64,000 nt of DNA from Diphasiastrum complanatum (Eukaryota > Streptophyta > Lycopodiopsida > Lycopodiales > Lycopodiaceae): NCBI GenBank assembly GCA_029204225.1, contig CM055100.1:53115763-53179762 (forward strand). Direction: 5' to 3'. The notes beneath the pieces were generated by a model. It saw nothing but the letters and a program-made list of their open reading frames with translations, was not told where the DNA came from and made no database searches. The number at the start of each line of letters is the position of its first letter. Position 1 is the stretch's first letter. Positions 33,100-46,123 of the stretch are shown one piece after another. The position numbers and the translations under genes are program-made.

Positions 33100-33580
33100 T
33101 GAAATAGATGGAAAGAGCAGTATGATATCGCGAGTTCCTCAAAGACAGCCATCGTCTGATCAAAAGCGAAGGAGTCGTAGACATCCGTGTTCTGATCAGA
33201 GTGAGTAAATAAGCGCGATCAAACAACGATAAAGTGCATTCAATCACAACAAGCATTCATCTATGTTATACACGGGTAGAAAAGCATGTTGCTGTTATAT
33301 TACACTGAAGCACAATAAAATAGCAATTACAACCAGAAAATGGCGGCGTAACTAGGAGGCTCAAATAATACGTCTCATGGATAGAGCGTCTCAAGTAATC
33401 TGTGCTGGGATGATCTATTTATAGATTGCATCCATGTATTAACTACATTAAATGTTTGTCACCTAATTAGGTAAGTCGTTGTACTTGGAAGTATATGGCT
33501 TTTGTGACAACTGTACATAGTGTATACTGTCAACCCATAGGGAATGTTGACGTGGACGAGGACGTCGCAAATTCTCTCAC
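33100..33580. other. Intergenic, no feature
   Basis: Nothing recognised. It may be LTR-like (a TATTTATAGATTGCATC stretch near 33,418), but no boundary was found. Confidence 0.25.
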
Positions 33581-33589
33581 TTCGCATTT

Positions 33590-33895
33590 TACGTGAAGTG
33601 GTTTTCTCTCACTTCGCAAATTTTGAGAAGTGGCTGGGAATGTCCTTCGTTCAAAATAGACGACCTTCGCTTTTTCTCTCTCTTCGGATTTTTCGCGAAA
33701 AAGACGAAGGTGCCCTAAAACAGTTCAAGTCTTGAAGTAGATGACCTTCGGAAATTTTCTCTCTCTTCGCGAACATTTCGCGAAAAAGCCGAAGGTGCCC
33801 TAAAACAGTTCAAGTCTTGAAGTAGATGACCTTCGAAAATTTTCTCTCTCTTCGCGAACATTTCGCGAAAAAGCCGAAGGTGCCCTAAAATGGTT
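33590..33895. repeat. Minisatellite with TTCGCGAA palindromes, unit about 81-85 bp
   Basis: The word GACCTTCG recurs at 33662, 33743 and 33828. Each is followed by TTTTCTCTCTCTTCG, TTTCGCGAAAAAG.CGAAGG, TGCCCTAAAA and (twice) CAGTTCAAGTCTTGAAGTAG. About three units are present, and flanking DNA (33,560-34,040) carries more single CTTCGC/GCGAA(A/G) words. Confidence 0.85.
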
Positions 33896-34355
33896 GCACT
33901 TTGAACTGTGCCTAAGTGTTGCATTTCGGGGAAATGCGAAAAAGGCGAAACTGTCGCGAAATAGTTTAAACAATTGAACTATGCTAGTTTCGCATTTCGG
34001 CGACAGTGGCGAACATAGTTCATTTCAGCAGACTGTCGCGAAAGTAATGTATTTTTGTAGACTTGTTATAAATGCTAATTTTGTGGAAGTCCTTGAAGAT
34101 GGCCAAGTCTTCAATGACTTCAAATTATTGAACTTAACATTTGAACTTGAAATTATGATAGGATTGGTTACCCTTGGCTGGAGATCAGCCGAAAGCCCGT
34201 TGTAGATGTTCTTCAAATAAATTGGATGTCTAAAATTGTGATTCCTGCAGGTATCAGATGAGCAGACGTAGAACCAAAGTTGGTTTCACCTGACCCTAGA
34301 TCAATGATCAATAATCATGAAATAAAAATTAGTCGCTCACCAAGGAGACAACTGT

Positions 34356-34504
<149 letters not shown>

Positions 34505-34509
34505 GGATC

Positions 34510-37500
34510 ACCCCACTCCACCCTTTCTCGCTTTAAAAAAAAATGAGGACAGCATATCACTTGTCTCTTTCTAACACTTGGAGACCATCATGACTTCATG
34601 TGGGGGCCACCTATTTTATGGCGATTTATTTGGCTTTTGACATCCTGCAAGCAAATGTTTTGGGAGTTTTGCAAGTTTTGTTCTACCCATCTTTAACAAA
34701 AAGATAACACATGGCATGTCATGTAAATATGACAACATACTAACTTACTTCAAAAATTTCAATGAATTTTATCTCTCTCTAACCACAAGAAGATACTAAC
34801 TTCAAAATTTTCAAAGGATTTTAATGCAACAAACATGTCAAAAATGAGTCGGTTTAATAAGTCGAAGACTGCAAGCGACCTTTTGAGCGCAGCGGAATGA
34901 GCCTTCTTTCCTAGTGCGTGACTACGCCTATCAATATTGAACAAAGCTATAATGACAGAAGTCATGTTCAATCTTTTAGCAACCAACTTTAAAATTGTTA
35001 GCACTAAAGTGATTTCATAGCCAAACAATGATGTATTGAATATTGCAATGTTGATGCATTCAACAAAAACAGACGAAGCAATAAGAATTTATTAGTTACA
35101 AATAACCACAGAGAAGCATACATTCTGACATGATACTGAATGCAATAAGAAGATAGATTGATTCAGTAAGTAGCATGTACAAATCAGATTATGAGAGCAC
35201 AAAACAATAGCGGATGAAACCACGTACTCTAAGTTATCTCTGAGTAATGGAAACTTTGTCTGATGGACTTCCGCTGATAAATAGCGAGCACGAATAGCAA
35301 TACTCTAATAGAACTCTGAAAGAGATGTTGGAGTTAGAGAGCTAAGCTAGAGCTAAAGAAGTCTTTGATGATCAGCTATTTATACTAAAGCAGTTAACAC
35401 GTATCTAGTAGGATAGCTAATCAGGTCGGAGATCGCAATAGTCAGTTGGTCGTAATGCGCTGGCATACGTCTAGTTAGGACTTCCCAGGAGTTTTGCAAA
35501 GCAGTTAGGGCAAGTCTTTAGCTTCATATCAGGCAGAATAGTAACTGTTGTTCTTCGACATGGTCGACTCCTTCGACTTTCGTCGACGTCGTCGATAAGT
35601 TGGATGATGTCCGATATGTCGGAGCCACCTGTTGAGCGATTCCCGAGTATTTATGCAGATTGTGTAGAAACACGATAAAAACTGCAGAACTGGATAATAA
35701 AGTGGATGAAGATTAAAGATCGATTATTCGGATGAATCACTCCAAGAGTAGAATAATCCAGCAACATGTGATGACTTCCACAAAACTAGCATGAGTCCAA
35801 AAAAAGAAATTTAATTTTTCCAATTTTTTAGTATCAAAAAGTTCAAACAAGAACAATGATTTCTTTTTAGGAGCCCCCTAGACTCGTACGCCAACTTATA
35901 GGGCTCCACGAATATCTTTTTCATTATTATAATAAACCTACCTTTAAAGGGTAGCAAAGTATCTTCTAATGGTATTTTCAACTATGTATGTACCAAGCCA
36001 AAATTCTATTTATAAAAAAGTCGAGCAATGTCATGGTCACAGCCCTTCTCATCATTGGGATGTGCTAGTACATACGTGCCATAACGGATTCTCAGTTTGA
36101 TAAACAAAAAATGATGCATGGAAGCATCTACAGTGTCTATTTTCAGGATTATCATCATCATCTATAATGTACATTTGTGAAGACATATAGAGTGGCATAG
36201 AGGCATTGCGTCGTCTGAGGTAGATCTCGGTTGAAGTAGTGGTTTTCACTATCCATGTGGGCATCAGTCTTGGTTGTCGGTATCCGGACAAAGAGGTGAT
36301 GTAGATGCAGTCATTATCAAGGCAGTTGCACAGTAGCAAAAATGGCTAGTATAGGTGACTAGCTTCGTTTTGAGTGGTGCCACATCAGCAGTCATGCTTC
36401 GAGTTAAGTTGAGGTATGTCAAGGAATTCGACCCTCGAGAGTTTGACTTTAACTGTCGCATGACAATTTGAATCTGAATCTCGTATATTTTTGCAGACCG
36501 TGCGACAATGAGAGTAAATATGCAGCAACATGAATGTATCGAGATTAACATGGGATTTAGGAGAGTTGAGGAGTAAATCCAACACCCAATCTAATTGATG
36601 CGAAATGATGGACACAAAAACCTGTAAAAACAAACATAGTAAATCAATATCCAAGCTATCATACTACATGATTAATTTGGCCTAGTTACTAAACTACATA
36701 AGTAATGGACACCTTGTAACTTGTATCGTACTGCATGATTTTATTATTTTCTAGTTGCTATGTTTCGTGAACATTGACACCCTAAAACCTATATCAAATT
36801 GCATGATTAGGTGGCTTAAACAATGTTCACCCTATAACCTTAATTTCGGCTAAATTTCGAAACCTATTCTTTATTTGAGAACACGACATACTTGCTACAG
36901 AGTACCTGGTTGCTTGGAAATGAAATCGCATAAGCTTTAGCTGTCTATTGCAACCCAGGTCCCCATCCAAGGGTCCTGGTTAAGTGAGAGAGTGTGAGGA
37001 GCCTTCAATGGGGACCCTAGTTGTGACATGCATTTAAAGTTGTGCTGGACCTAGGAAGATGTCACATGGTCTAGTATTTGGTACAACGGGACGGTTGGTT
37101 GTTTGATGAGGCCATGTGGTCCTCTATCAATTCATTTGCTCAAATTCCATTGCTTCAAACTCATTCGGATGATATTCATGAGGGCAGTAGCACAAATAAT
37201 ACATAACACTTTATTTCGTGCATCAACACTTGTCTATGCAACAAGCTCACACTAAACAATAGATGGATAATCATTCATCATCATCCTTCATGCTCCTATA
37301 CATACTCAAACTTACCATATGCATAGCATAGTCACCAAATTTGACGTTAGATTAAATGTGCAAACGACATTGCCATCGAAGTAAAACTACATATGCATAT
37401 ATATGATGTATTGTTACCATCACAATCCATTATTAGACTAATATACAATTTCATATTTTGCTATCAAGCTATGCGACATCACTACGTAACAAGAGAAAAT

Positions 37501-39018
37501 AGTACCGCATTCATAAGCACCTGCTAAGACTAGTACACATTTATAGATTTTTTAGAAAAGAGAGCCAATGAATCACTTAAGCAATCTTTTAATTGTTAAC
37601 TATCGTGTATATGTATTCGATAGTGCATGGCTAATTGATTGATCAATAAATTATCCCATGACTCTATGAATTAATGCAAAAATAGAGCACTCTATTCAAT
37701 CTCTCTCTCTCTCTCTGACCATCGAGGCTTTAGAGAGATTGTACATTTGCTAGCATTCAGACATGTACACCCTTTCGAAATAATAATATTTGTTCCAGTA
37801 CGCACTGTCGTGTCATGTCGCTTGCACAATTTCTGTTTCGTCTAAGTCGGGTCTTTTGCAGACAAATAATTCGTAGATTGATTATTCATGACTGATAGTA
37901 TATGCTGAATGTAATGCTCGATATCTGACCTGTTTAAATGTTTCTGCAATTAGATTTATTAGTCTGTGTCTATGAAATCGATTCTTTCGATCCACTGACT
38001 TTGAAGCTTGGATCAAGTAGGGCTATCATCAAATTATTGAAGATATCTAGAAACCGATAAAAGTAGTTCATGCACTGAGGGGTCTTCTCATTTGATTTTG
38101 AACATAAATATGTCAACTTGGATTCCAAGCTGCAGGGTTGTCCCAAAGAAACATCTCATACAACGCCTACATTGTCAAATCTAAGAACATTGAAAGGCAA
38201 TCCTAACATCAAGCAAACTCTGAATGGATGCAATTTGACAAGGAAAAGGCTATCCTTATCCTAGAATGAGTATGTAGGCCTCTTCATAAGGCTAAGACAA
38301 AGGAATGGAAAGCCAAAAGTCATGAATTAGACATCGAATCTAAATTGATGACCTCTGGACAAGCACGAGTAAGATTAGAGAGGATGCAAGCAAAGAGTTA
38401 AAGGCTCTACAAGACATACCACACCACTCCAAGGACTATTTCTTTCAATACCTCATTCATGATTCAAGACTAGGATGCTAGATCATGAGGGAATAGATAG
38501 TAGATCAAATATATCCAACCAATCTAGATCATACATATTTAGCTCCCAAGCTATGGAGCACTAAAGATTCAATAGGAGAAATGGCACACTAGCAGCATGT
38601 AGCTGCCATACACGAAATCAAGCTCTCTCCAAGGGAGGCCTATGAATATACTTATATCCTCCAAGGCTCCACCTCAACTAGGAGTGAACTTTGACTCCTC
38701 AACAGCCTAACTAGGCCATGCTAGCCACTCTCCTGTGAGTCATTGCTAGTTCCATGCAAACTCACCATCATGAGTTTTATGCCTCTAAACCATTGACTAT
38801 GACTTTAATACCATGAGGTCCCCAACCCCTAATAGTCATAATAAATTTCTGGGTCAAGATAGGCCTACTAACTTCCTTATGGGACATTAATCCGAGATCA
38901 GTTCAATCGCGGGCATGGCATGCTTCCCCTCTTAATCAACTTCTAACTAAGAAATGAAAGCTAGTTCGCAAGTACACCCAATCCCCTACTTGGTGTAATT
39001 GGTATCTGTCATTTTATG
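34510..39018. other. Intergenic DNA, no recognised gene
   Basis: 4.5 kb without a supportable coding region. Points of note: clustered GTCGAC/TCGACG words at 35,555-35,640, a short (CT)n at 37,700, and open frames at 36,052-36,654 (minus) with no domain. Sequence at 38.1-38.9 kb looks like a frame-broken retroelement, but I cannot assign it. Confidence 0.3.
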
Positions 39019-39023
39019 AATTA

Positions 39024-39822
39024 TGTTGGGGGTATTCCCAACAAAGTGTAAATAAATAAATTTGACTAATAATATGTGTTGCGAGGGCATGACATCCTGC
39101 GTGTATAAGCCCAAGGCCCAATGAGCACGCAAGTTAAGTTGTAAATAAAATAATAGACTTGGGCCCTTTGTAGTTAAAATAAAACTTGAGGCCCAAAGTT
39201 TGCTTAGAGTTGGGTCCAATTTTGGACTCACATGAATCTTGTGATTTCCAATGTACTTTTTGTGGACCCTTGGATCAAGTTGGGTCCAAGATGAATGGAT
39301 AGGATCAATGTGAATATTAGCCAATAGGATTGACGGGCAAGGGCCTTCCCCATTTTATAAAACGGCACCATTTGTACACTATTTTCATGCTTAATAGAGA
39401 GGAGGAGACTCTATCATTTTGAGAGCTCAAGCATCCTCATTTGCTAATCACTCTTGCTTATGCTATTGTTGTGATTGCTTGTTATTTTCATTTCTTCCAT
39501 GCTTTTTGTTTGTGATTAGTTAAGGTTTCTCCATGAGCAATGACATTGAGCATTTGAGCTAACCTCCATCTCATCTCTCTCTCTTTCTCTCTTCTCTTCT
39601 CTCTTCCTCTTCTTTTCTATCCTTTCCCTTCACCCAATATCATGATGAATGTTAGTGTAGAGGAGTAGAGTTAAAGGAGGGTAGTGTTAATGGAGGTAGA
39701 GTTAGATGCAAAGTAGGAAACTAACTAAAATTAGCATCTATGCATAGTTAGGTACCCATCCAGTGATCTAACCCTTGTTGACAGGTGGGAGGGCTATACT
39801 ACGCAAGAACTTCAACCCTACA
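39024..39822 (+). mobile_element. Ty3/gypsy 5' LTR
   Basis: Starts TGTTGGGGGTATTCCCAACA (itself an inverted repeat) and ends CAACCCTACA, one base before a primer-binding site. Length is 799 bp. The sequence before it is AATTA (39019-39023), the candidate left half of a target-site duplication; no 3' LTR was found to confirm it. It shares start, end and internal TAGAGTTA/TTAATG words with the solo LTR at 20.1 kb. Confidence 0.8.
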
Positions 39823-39823
39823 G

Positions 39824-39841
39824 TGGCGCCGTTGTCGGGGA
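39824..39841 (+). other. Retrotransposon primer-binding site
   Basis: TGGCGCCGTTGTCGGGGA differs by one base from TGGCGCCGTTGCCGGGGA, the PBS common to many plant Ty3/gypsy (Athila/Tat-like) elements and complementary to a plant tRNA 3' end (tRNA-Asp type). It lies one base after the LTR. Confidence 0.85.
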
Positions 39842-41196
39842 TAGGTTTCCACTAAATAGTGTAGCTGTTTTAGCTATTTTCTTGCTTTTTAGAGTAGTTT
39901 GAGGTAGATTTTTGGGAGTTTAGAGTTATTTTTTTGTTTTGTTTTTGTGTTTGGATTGTTCACAACTAACGAAGGAGGTGTGAGAGGGTAGAGGAGCCCT
40001 AAATAGCCTCCAAGGGCTTGAAACCCAAACCAATCAGCCCAAAAAAACACACCAATCTGTATTTTTGGAGGGAAAAAGGGGCTAAAATCTCATCAGATTT
40101 TAATATCGCCAGAACTAGTGAGAATTAACCCTTGCATGACTGGTAGCAGCTCCAGGGTACCGTCCCAGACCTGCATAGAAGCCTGCGAGAGTTAGTTCCA
40201 AGCAGATTGAAAAAATCAGAGAAAAATCATAAAAAATTCAAAAAACCCTTGAAAAATTTCAAAAAATTCAAATCTTCATAAGAACTCTTGCAGAGCCCTT
40301 TGAAGTTCCATCTCAATGAGACCAGGACACAGAGAAGCTTGCGAGAGTTAGTTTGATGTCTAAGTGCCTATGCGAGAGTTCCCAGTGAAAAAAAGACGGG
40401 AAAGTACCAGTGAACCCTCGCAGACAGTAAAATTTTCAGTTCCAGTGGGCAAGAACTCTCGCAAAGGATTTCGAAGTTCCATCTCAGTGAGATTAGGACA
40501 CAGAAGAGCTTGCAAGAGTTGGTTTGATTCTAGTGAGCAGAAAATTAGACTTAAGTGCAAAAAAAATCACTAAGAGTGAAATTCCAGCAAATCCTTCCAG
40601 TAAGAACTCTCGCAGACCCCCTCAATCGATTCAGAATGATAATTTCCATCAGTGATGAAGCTTGCGAGAGTTAGTACAAAGATTTGGTGAAGATCAAAAA
40701 AGTGCTTTTGAACCCTCACAGATAGTGAAATTTTCACTTCTTGCGAGAGTTAACTCTCGCAGAGAATTCTATAGTGAGATCTGACCCAGATCCAGCTACT
40801 ATGAGCCTTGCGAGAGTTACTTCCCAAAGATCTGAGAGATATCAGGTTTGTTATCTGCAAAAACAGCTAAAGAACCCTCGCACAGCCAACCCTCGCACAA
40901 GAGAACCCTTGGAGACTAGATCAGTGGAAAGATCTGCATCAGATCCAACTACTATCAAAATCTCAGGTCAATCAATGCAAGGAATAAAAAGTTATCAAGG
41001 AAAAACCACTGTAAAAGGCCTAAAATTCACTTCTAGCCAATCAGATCGATCAGATCCTTGAGATCCAGACTGCATCCTACTGTATAAGCAAGATCCAACC
41101 ACTTTTGGAACCCACCATCAAATGAATCTGAGATCGGGATGATCAATAGCACAAAGGATAGCAAATCAATCACCACACCTTCCCAGATTAGCAGTT
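39842..41196 (+). repeat. Retrotransposon leader with array of TGCGAGAGTT / AACYCTCGCA motifs
   Basis: Between about 40,165 and 40,895 the 10-bp word TGCGAGAGTT and its reverse complement AACTCTCGCA (or AACCCTCGCA) occur about 14 times in alternating orientation. At 40742-40761 the two abut as a perfect 20-bp palindrome. No coding sequence. It lies between PBS and gag, so it is probably a structured or repeat-expanded 5' leader. Confidence 0.8.
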
Positions 41197-42676
41197 GTGC
41201 AACAAGAGACAAAACCGGAACCAGCACCAATGGATCCAATGTGCCAACCCATACCTGTCACTCCCTTGCAAGCAGTCCAGAGAGCACCACGGATGGAAAT
41301 ACCAAAATACGACGGATCATCAGATCCCATCCGATTCCTCCAGATCTACGAGCAAGCTTGTGAAATCTACGGCGAACGGACACCTGTGAAAAAGTTGTTG
41401 TTCCCCATGTCCCTTTTGGCAGTGGCTCAAGATTGATTTTTCAACCTGTCAAAGGAAGAAAAATCCACCTGGGACGCGGTTAAAGCGGCTCTCATTATGC
41501 ACTTAAAACCAAGAAAGTTCTTGGAAGACTCGTTTCTCCTACTGAGTAAAGTCAAGATGGGAAAACAAGAAAGGGTCAGGGACTATATTGAACGGGTCAA
41601 ACACTTACGATTTGATTGTAGTGCAGCCCTAACTCCCGATCACACGGTGATCATGTGGTTCCTAGCCGGACTACCACGAAGCATCAGAAGAGAACTAAAA
41701 CGACGGGAGCAATACGCTACTCTGCAAGAAGCTATGGAAGATGCCATCAGAGAAGAGGATGAGAGATCTGACGACGAATATCCATCCACCCACACTCCTA
41801 CTCCCTCAATCGCATCATCATCATCAAACGCATCCGCTCTATCCACAGAACTGATGTTGGAGCAAATGACAAAATTACACAAACAACAGATGGAGCAACT
41901 TACGACGCAGTTTGACCAGAAACTGAAGGCCTTACAAGGAGCTGTAGCAGTAACGCCACATCATCTGAAACCAAACCAGCTGCAGTATCCTCGATGGGAA
42001 AATGTATGGTGTTTAGTGTGCACGCAAAACCATACAGCTAACGACTGTCCAGTCCTAAAGCAAAATCTGAGACTGACACATAGATTATGTCATCTGTGCA
42101 ATGCAACATCGGACGATACGAAATTTTGCTTGTTTAATCCCCGGATTGTTCAACAGAAGAGAAGTCCTTATCGGACTTCTTATCCTTACCATCAAGGGGC
42201 ACCCAACGCGGCACAAGGTATGGGGCACCGAATCAACAACATCATATGGCCTTACCTGCACCACCAGGGCCAACCAATCAACAAGTGGCCCTGTAAACCT
42301 CACAATAGCGGAACCAGAGATGCAAATGCCACCTCAACCTGAGCACCAGCAATGGTACGGACCAGATGAACCACTTATGGATCTTGTCATAAATGAATAT
42401 GTTGCGACCTATGCAGCTCAAACTCAGCGTCAAGACGGAAGAAATTACGGCTGCTATGGATGCGGGAAAGGACACAGAATTGCGCAATGTCCCTACAAGG
42501 GACAATATACATCCTTATGCCAAGAATGTGGTTATGGACACTATTACAAGAATTGTCCATTTAAACTTGGAACTAGTGCACCTTTTAACTTCATTGCAAT
42601 ACAGCAACCAACAGTTCCAATAGGGATGCCATCGGAAGGACATCAATTCCATGCTCTTGTGTTAGTTGTTACGTGA
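41197..42676 (+). pseudogene. gag: Ty3/gypsy gag (capsid and zinc knuckles), inactivated
   Basis: Starts MQQETKPEPAP. Capsid-like sequence includes MEIPKYDGSSDPIRFLQIYE, AVKAALIMHLKPRKFLEDS and RVRDYIERVKHLRF, with LAGLPRSIRRELKRREQY. One TGA at 41434-41436 replaces the Trp expected after AQD. Zinc-knuckle-like motifs (CxxCxxxHxxxxC) are CLVCTQNHTANDC near 42,010 and, after a frameshift near 42,320, CYGCGKGHRIAQC and CQECGYGHYYKNC. The 44.5-kb copy is its close paralogue. Function in an intact element: virus-like particle and RNA packaging. Confidence 0.88.
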
Positions 42677-42878
42677 GCACATAAGAGGAAGGAAGTGGCT
42701 CTCTCACCACCACCATCAGTCACTAACGACCAACCCTCAGCTTCAGTTAAATGTGAGAGAAGAAAGAAGACAGTACCAGAAAATATGACACTGGGTATAG
42801 AAGGCACAAGCGGAGGAAAAAGAACAAGAAGGAGACAATCCCACGGAACCTCCAGTTGGTGCCGAACGGATACCGCAA

Positions 42879-43500
42879 GTGGGCTCACCACTGCGCACTG
42901 ATCAGAATGATCGGTTGCACCAACATGAACCACCTTCTCACATGATGGAGCTCGAGGACCCACGCATTGAAAGGCTCACACTTTTACTATCAAGCCGTGT
43001 TAGTTTACCACTCGGAGAACTACTGCGGATTGCACCACAAGCGAAAAGCCTTCTAGCTGAATGGGCCAAAGTGGAAGAGGAGCCAGTAGAGCCTGAGCCC
43101 ATATATTGTACGGGCTATGAAGAAACAAGTAACTTCATCCACATCGGACCAGCATGGGAAAGTGAGAAACACAACATCACTTTGCCAATCAAACACAAGA
43201 GATACGAGGACAAGGCAACAGAAGAAGATGGAGGATCAGGTGTCAATTTGATTACACTACTTTGTATGAAAAATAAGGTTTGCAAGGGTTGAAGCCAGCA
43301 AGATTCGCCATTGAGCTAGCAGATCAATCCTGTGTGAAACCAAAAGGCGTAGTTGCTGATATCTCTGTAAAGATAGCAAGCATGTAGTTTGTGATTATTT
43401 TTGTAGTCATGGATATACCTGAATCTCCATCTGCATACCGTGTTTTACTGGGAAGACCATGGTTGAGGACTAGGGTATGGGAAAACTCACCTTCGAGAAT
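42879..43500 (+). pseudogene. Ty3/gypsy aspartic protease region
   Basis: SLPLGELLRIAPQAKSLLAEW is followed by TEEDGGSGVNLITLL, the active-site region of the plant gypsy protease (DGGSGVN form). After a +1 shift near 43,285 come LKPARFAIELADQSCVKP, then VSVKIAS-like sequence and YRVLLGRPWLR. Stops occur at 43,387 and at the end. The order gag-protease is as expected for the element. Confidence 0.82.
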
Positions 43501-43739
43501 AGAAAATAGGTTGTAAAGGTTGATCCAACCACATGGGCAGTGAAACCTATTGCACCCAAGGCTGATGACGGATCATCCACGACAGATCACACGATTGATC
43601 GCCTAAGGCCAGCCAAGGGAGGTCACTATGATTCAAAGAAATGTCGTAAGATGGACGGATGCGTTAGCAACTATTGACTACCGGACATGTCAATATGAAT
43701 CAGATCCGGAACCCAGTACATCTTCACCCAAGTGTTACA

Positions 43740-43930
43740 CTATGGACACACCAATCACATTTGGGATGAATATGATAAACGTAGCATGGCTGTCAGCGGA
43801 ACCATTTGAGAACAAAGATCATTTTCCTTTACCATTTACGAAAAGTGTCCTCGACAGAGTAGCTGGCGTCGAAGCCTACAGTTTTCTAGACGACTTCAAC
43901 GACTACAACCAGGTGAAGTCTCTTTTTCGC
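43740..43930 (+). pseudogene. Ty3/gypsy reverse transcriptase N-terminal stub
   Basis: KDHFPLPFTKSVLDRVAG and EAYSFLDDFNDYNQV match the RT start (D.FPLPf...ld.vag...ySflDgfsgYnQi). The reading then leaves the family, and from about 43,960 the DNA resembles another element's leader. The rest of pol is deleted or replaced. Confidence 0.8.
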
Positions 43931-43959
43931 AAAAATACCAATATGACCCTTGATTCTTT

Positions 43960-44514
43960 ACCAGAACCTTCGCTGAGTTTCCAGATTATTCTAATTATAG
44001 TGATTTACTATTTTTGAGTTCGAGGAACATTCATTCTATCCGGATCATAGAAATTCTCTAGTTTTACCCTCGCCAAACTACAGAAACTGTGTTTTTATAT
44101 GTCAAAAACCTTCGCCAGTTCTACCCTAGATTTATCTATGTCAAATTTTCAGTCTGAGAGTTCAGCGGAGGTTATTTTCATAGAATTTGTCAGAAAAGCC
44201 TGATTAGAGAGTTTTTACCAAAAATAACATTGTTGAACCTTCGCCTAAGTAACCTTTGTCAGTTCTATTTTTAGGTTCTGATTTTCTAGATCAAGTCTCT
44301 GTCAAATTTTGGGTCAAATTTGATACAGTCTAATTTTGATTCTAAGAATTTTTTTCATTTTGAAAAGTATCGATCGATTGATCTTAGGAATCTTTTTCAC
44401 GGTATAGGAATCTGATTCTTGTCAAGTGGAAGAGATCTAGCAAATATGATCTGAGATAGTTTTGATTGAAAATCTAAATCCAATCTCATTGTCTACTTGA
44501 TTTAATCTGTAAAG
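43960..44514 (+). other. Leader of a second gypsy element (CTTCGCC motifs)
   Basis: Non-coding sequence preceding a second gag. It carries sparser ACCTTCGCC/CCCTCGCC words (near 43,967, 44,069, 44,110 and 44,234) that parallel the CTCGCA words in the first element's leader. No LTR or PBS is visible at its start. Confidence 0.5.
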
Positions 44515-45450
44515 ATGGCTGCCCCTGGAGGTGCTCCTTAGGAAGTCAATCCAATCATTGTTAGGAGAGCACCCCATTTGGATCTATCCAAATACAATGA
44601 ATTAACAGATCCAGTTAGATTTCTTCATATCTATTCTGAATCTTGTGAAGTCTACCGCGAAGTTTTTCCCCAGGATAAACTTAAGGCTTTTCCTATGGCC
44701 TTAACAGGTGCAACACAAGATTGGTACTATAATCAAGATTAAACTGAGCGTACAAATTGGGAGACTGTCAAACGAGCCCTTATCACACGGTTCAAACCTC
44801 GGAAGTTTATGGAAGACACCCTTTCCTACTTTTAAGTAAAATTAAAATGGGAAAGGGGGAAATGGTTTGAGATTACATTGAACAGGTAAAACGCCTCATA
44901 TTTGAGTGGGAACTTGAGTTGATTAACGAAAATGCCATGATTATGTGATTTTTGTCAGGTCTACCTAAAAGGATTAGACGTGAGCTGAAACGCCATAATG
45001 AGTACGCAATTTTGCAAAATGATGTGGATGATGCAATTTGGGAGGAGGATGAAGATTCAAACGATGAGCCGAATATGTATGTTGACTTATACTGCAGGGC
45101 AGACCACTACGACATCCACCACTATTACATCAACGAATGTCAGCGCTACTGCAGAAATGATGCTCAATGAGTTCGAGAAACTCAGGAAAATCCAACAGAA
45201 ATAGATGGAAAAGTTGCAATCGCAAGAAGATCAAAGCATTGGAAGACTTCCATGGACAAGAGAACAAGGAACTTGAGAAGTTTGAAAAAGATTTTTTCTA
45301 CCAGGGAAAATGTCCGGTGTTCTATTTGTACGGGAAATCACACAGTGAATGAGTGTCCTCAATTGAAAAAACGAATGGAAATCAGTATATGCCATTTGTG
45401 TAATTCGCCTGATCATGAGACTGCTTTTTGCAACTTCAATCCTCAGATAA
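44515..45450 (+). pseudogene. gag: Second Ty3/gypsy gag copy, multiple stops
   Basis: MAAPGGAP and a stop, then RAPHLDLSKYNELTDPVRFL, KLKAFPMALTGATQDWYYNQ, FKPRKFMEDT, LSGLPKRIRRELKRHNEYA and the zinc knuckle CSICTGNHTVNECP with CHLCNSPDHETAFCNFNP. Each block aligns to the gag at 41.2-42.1 kb. Stop codons occur at about 44,548, 44,740, 44,834, 44,868 and 44,947. This is an older relative inserted or recombined directly behind the first element. Confidence 0.85.
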
Positions 45451-46123
45451 TTTAGCAACGGTATGCCTAGCAGGAATATCGAGAACCACATTATGGAGGA
45501 AATCCAGCAGTTAGACCTCGTCAATCTGCTCTTGGATACCCGAAACGATGATTCAAAGAATGTGCCACCCTTATTGGATAAAGACAAAGGAAAAGTCAAG
45601 AATAATTCTGCAAGTCAGAGTTCTAGCAAGGCATCACCATCTAGGAAGTCTTCACCTTCGAAGAAGAGTTTATCTTCTTGGAAGTCATCACCTCCACGAT
45701 CAATTTCTGCTAAAAAGGCTAAGCGAAGATCCAAGACAAATCCTTTTGACAAAGAACAAGCAAATGGAGTCTAGCATGATATGCCCGGACATTTTAAACG
45801 CTATACACTGGATGATGTGGTTATCATTTACCAAAAGCACATCGTGAACCTGAAGAACAAGTGCCAGAATCGAAAGATGTTTACGATGGCCCAGCTAGGA
45901 CACAACCTATGCAATAGGCATCATCATACAAAGCTAGCATTGCCTCACTCCAACTTTGAGATGCAAAAATCTCATCAAAGCAAAATAGTTCATCAAATGA
46001 TAGAAGAGAAGTAAAAATGGATGTGTTGGTGTAGATAAAATCTGAAATTTGCTTATCTTTCCCATGAAGTATGAGCCACATAGACTATGCCTTGCCTCTT
46101 GAAAATATCCTTGGAACCATGAG
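45451..46123 (+). other. Remnant downstream of second gag
   Basis: An open stretch with a Ser/Lys-rich low-complexity region (SSSKASPSRKSSPSKKSL, about 45,615-45,690), probably the gag C-terminus or inter-domain sequence. No pol domain follows before the tandem duplication. Confidence 0.4.
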
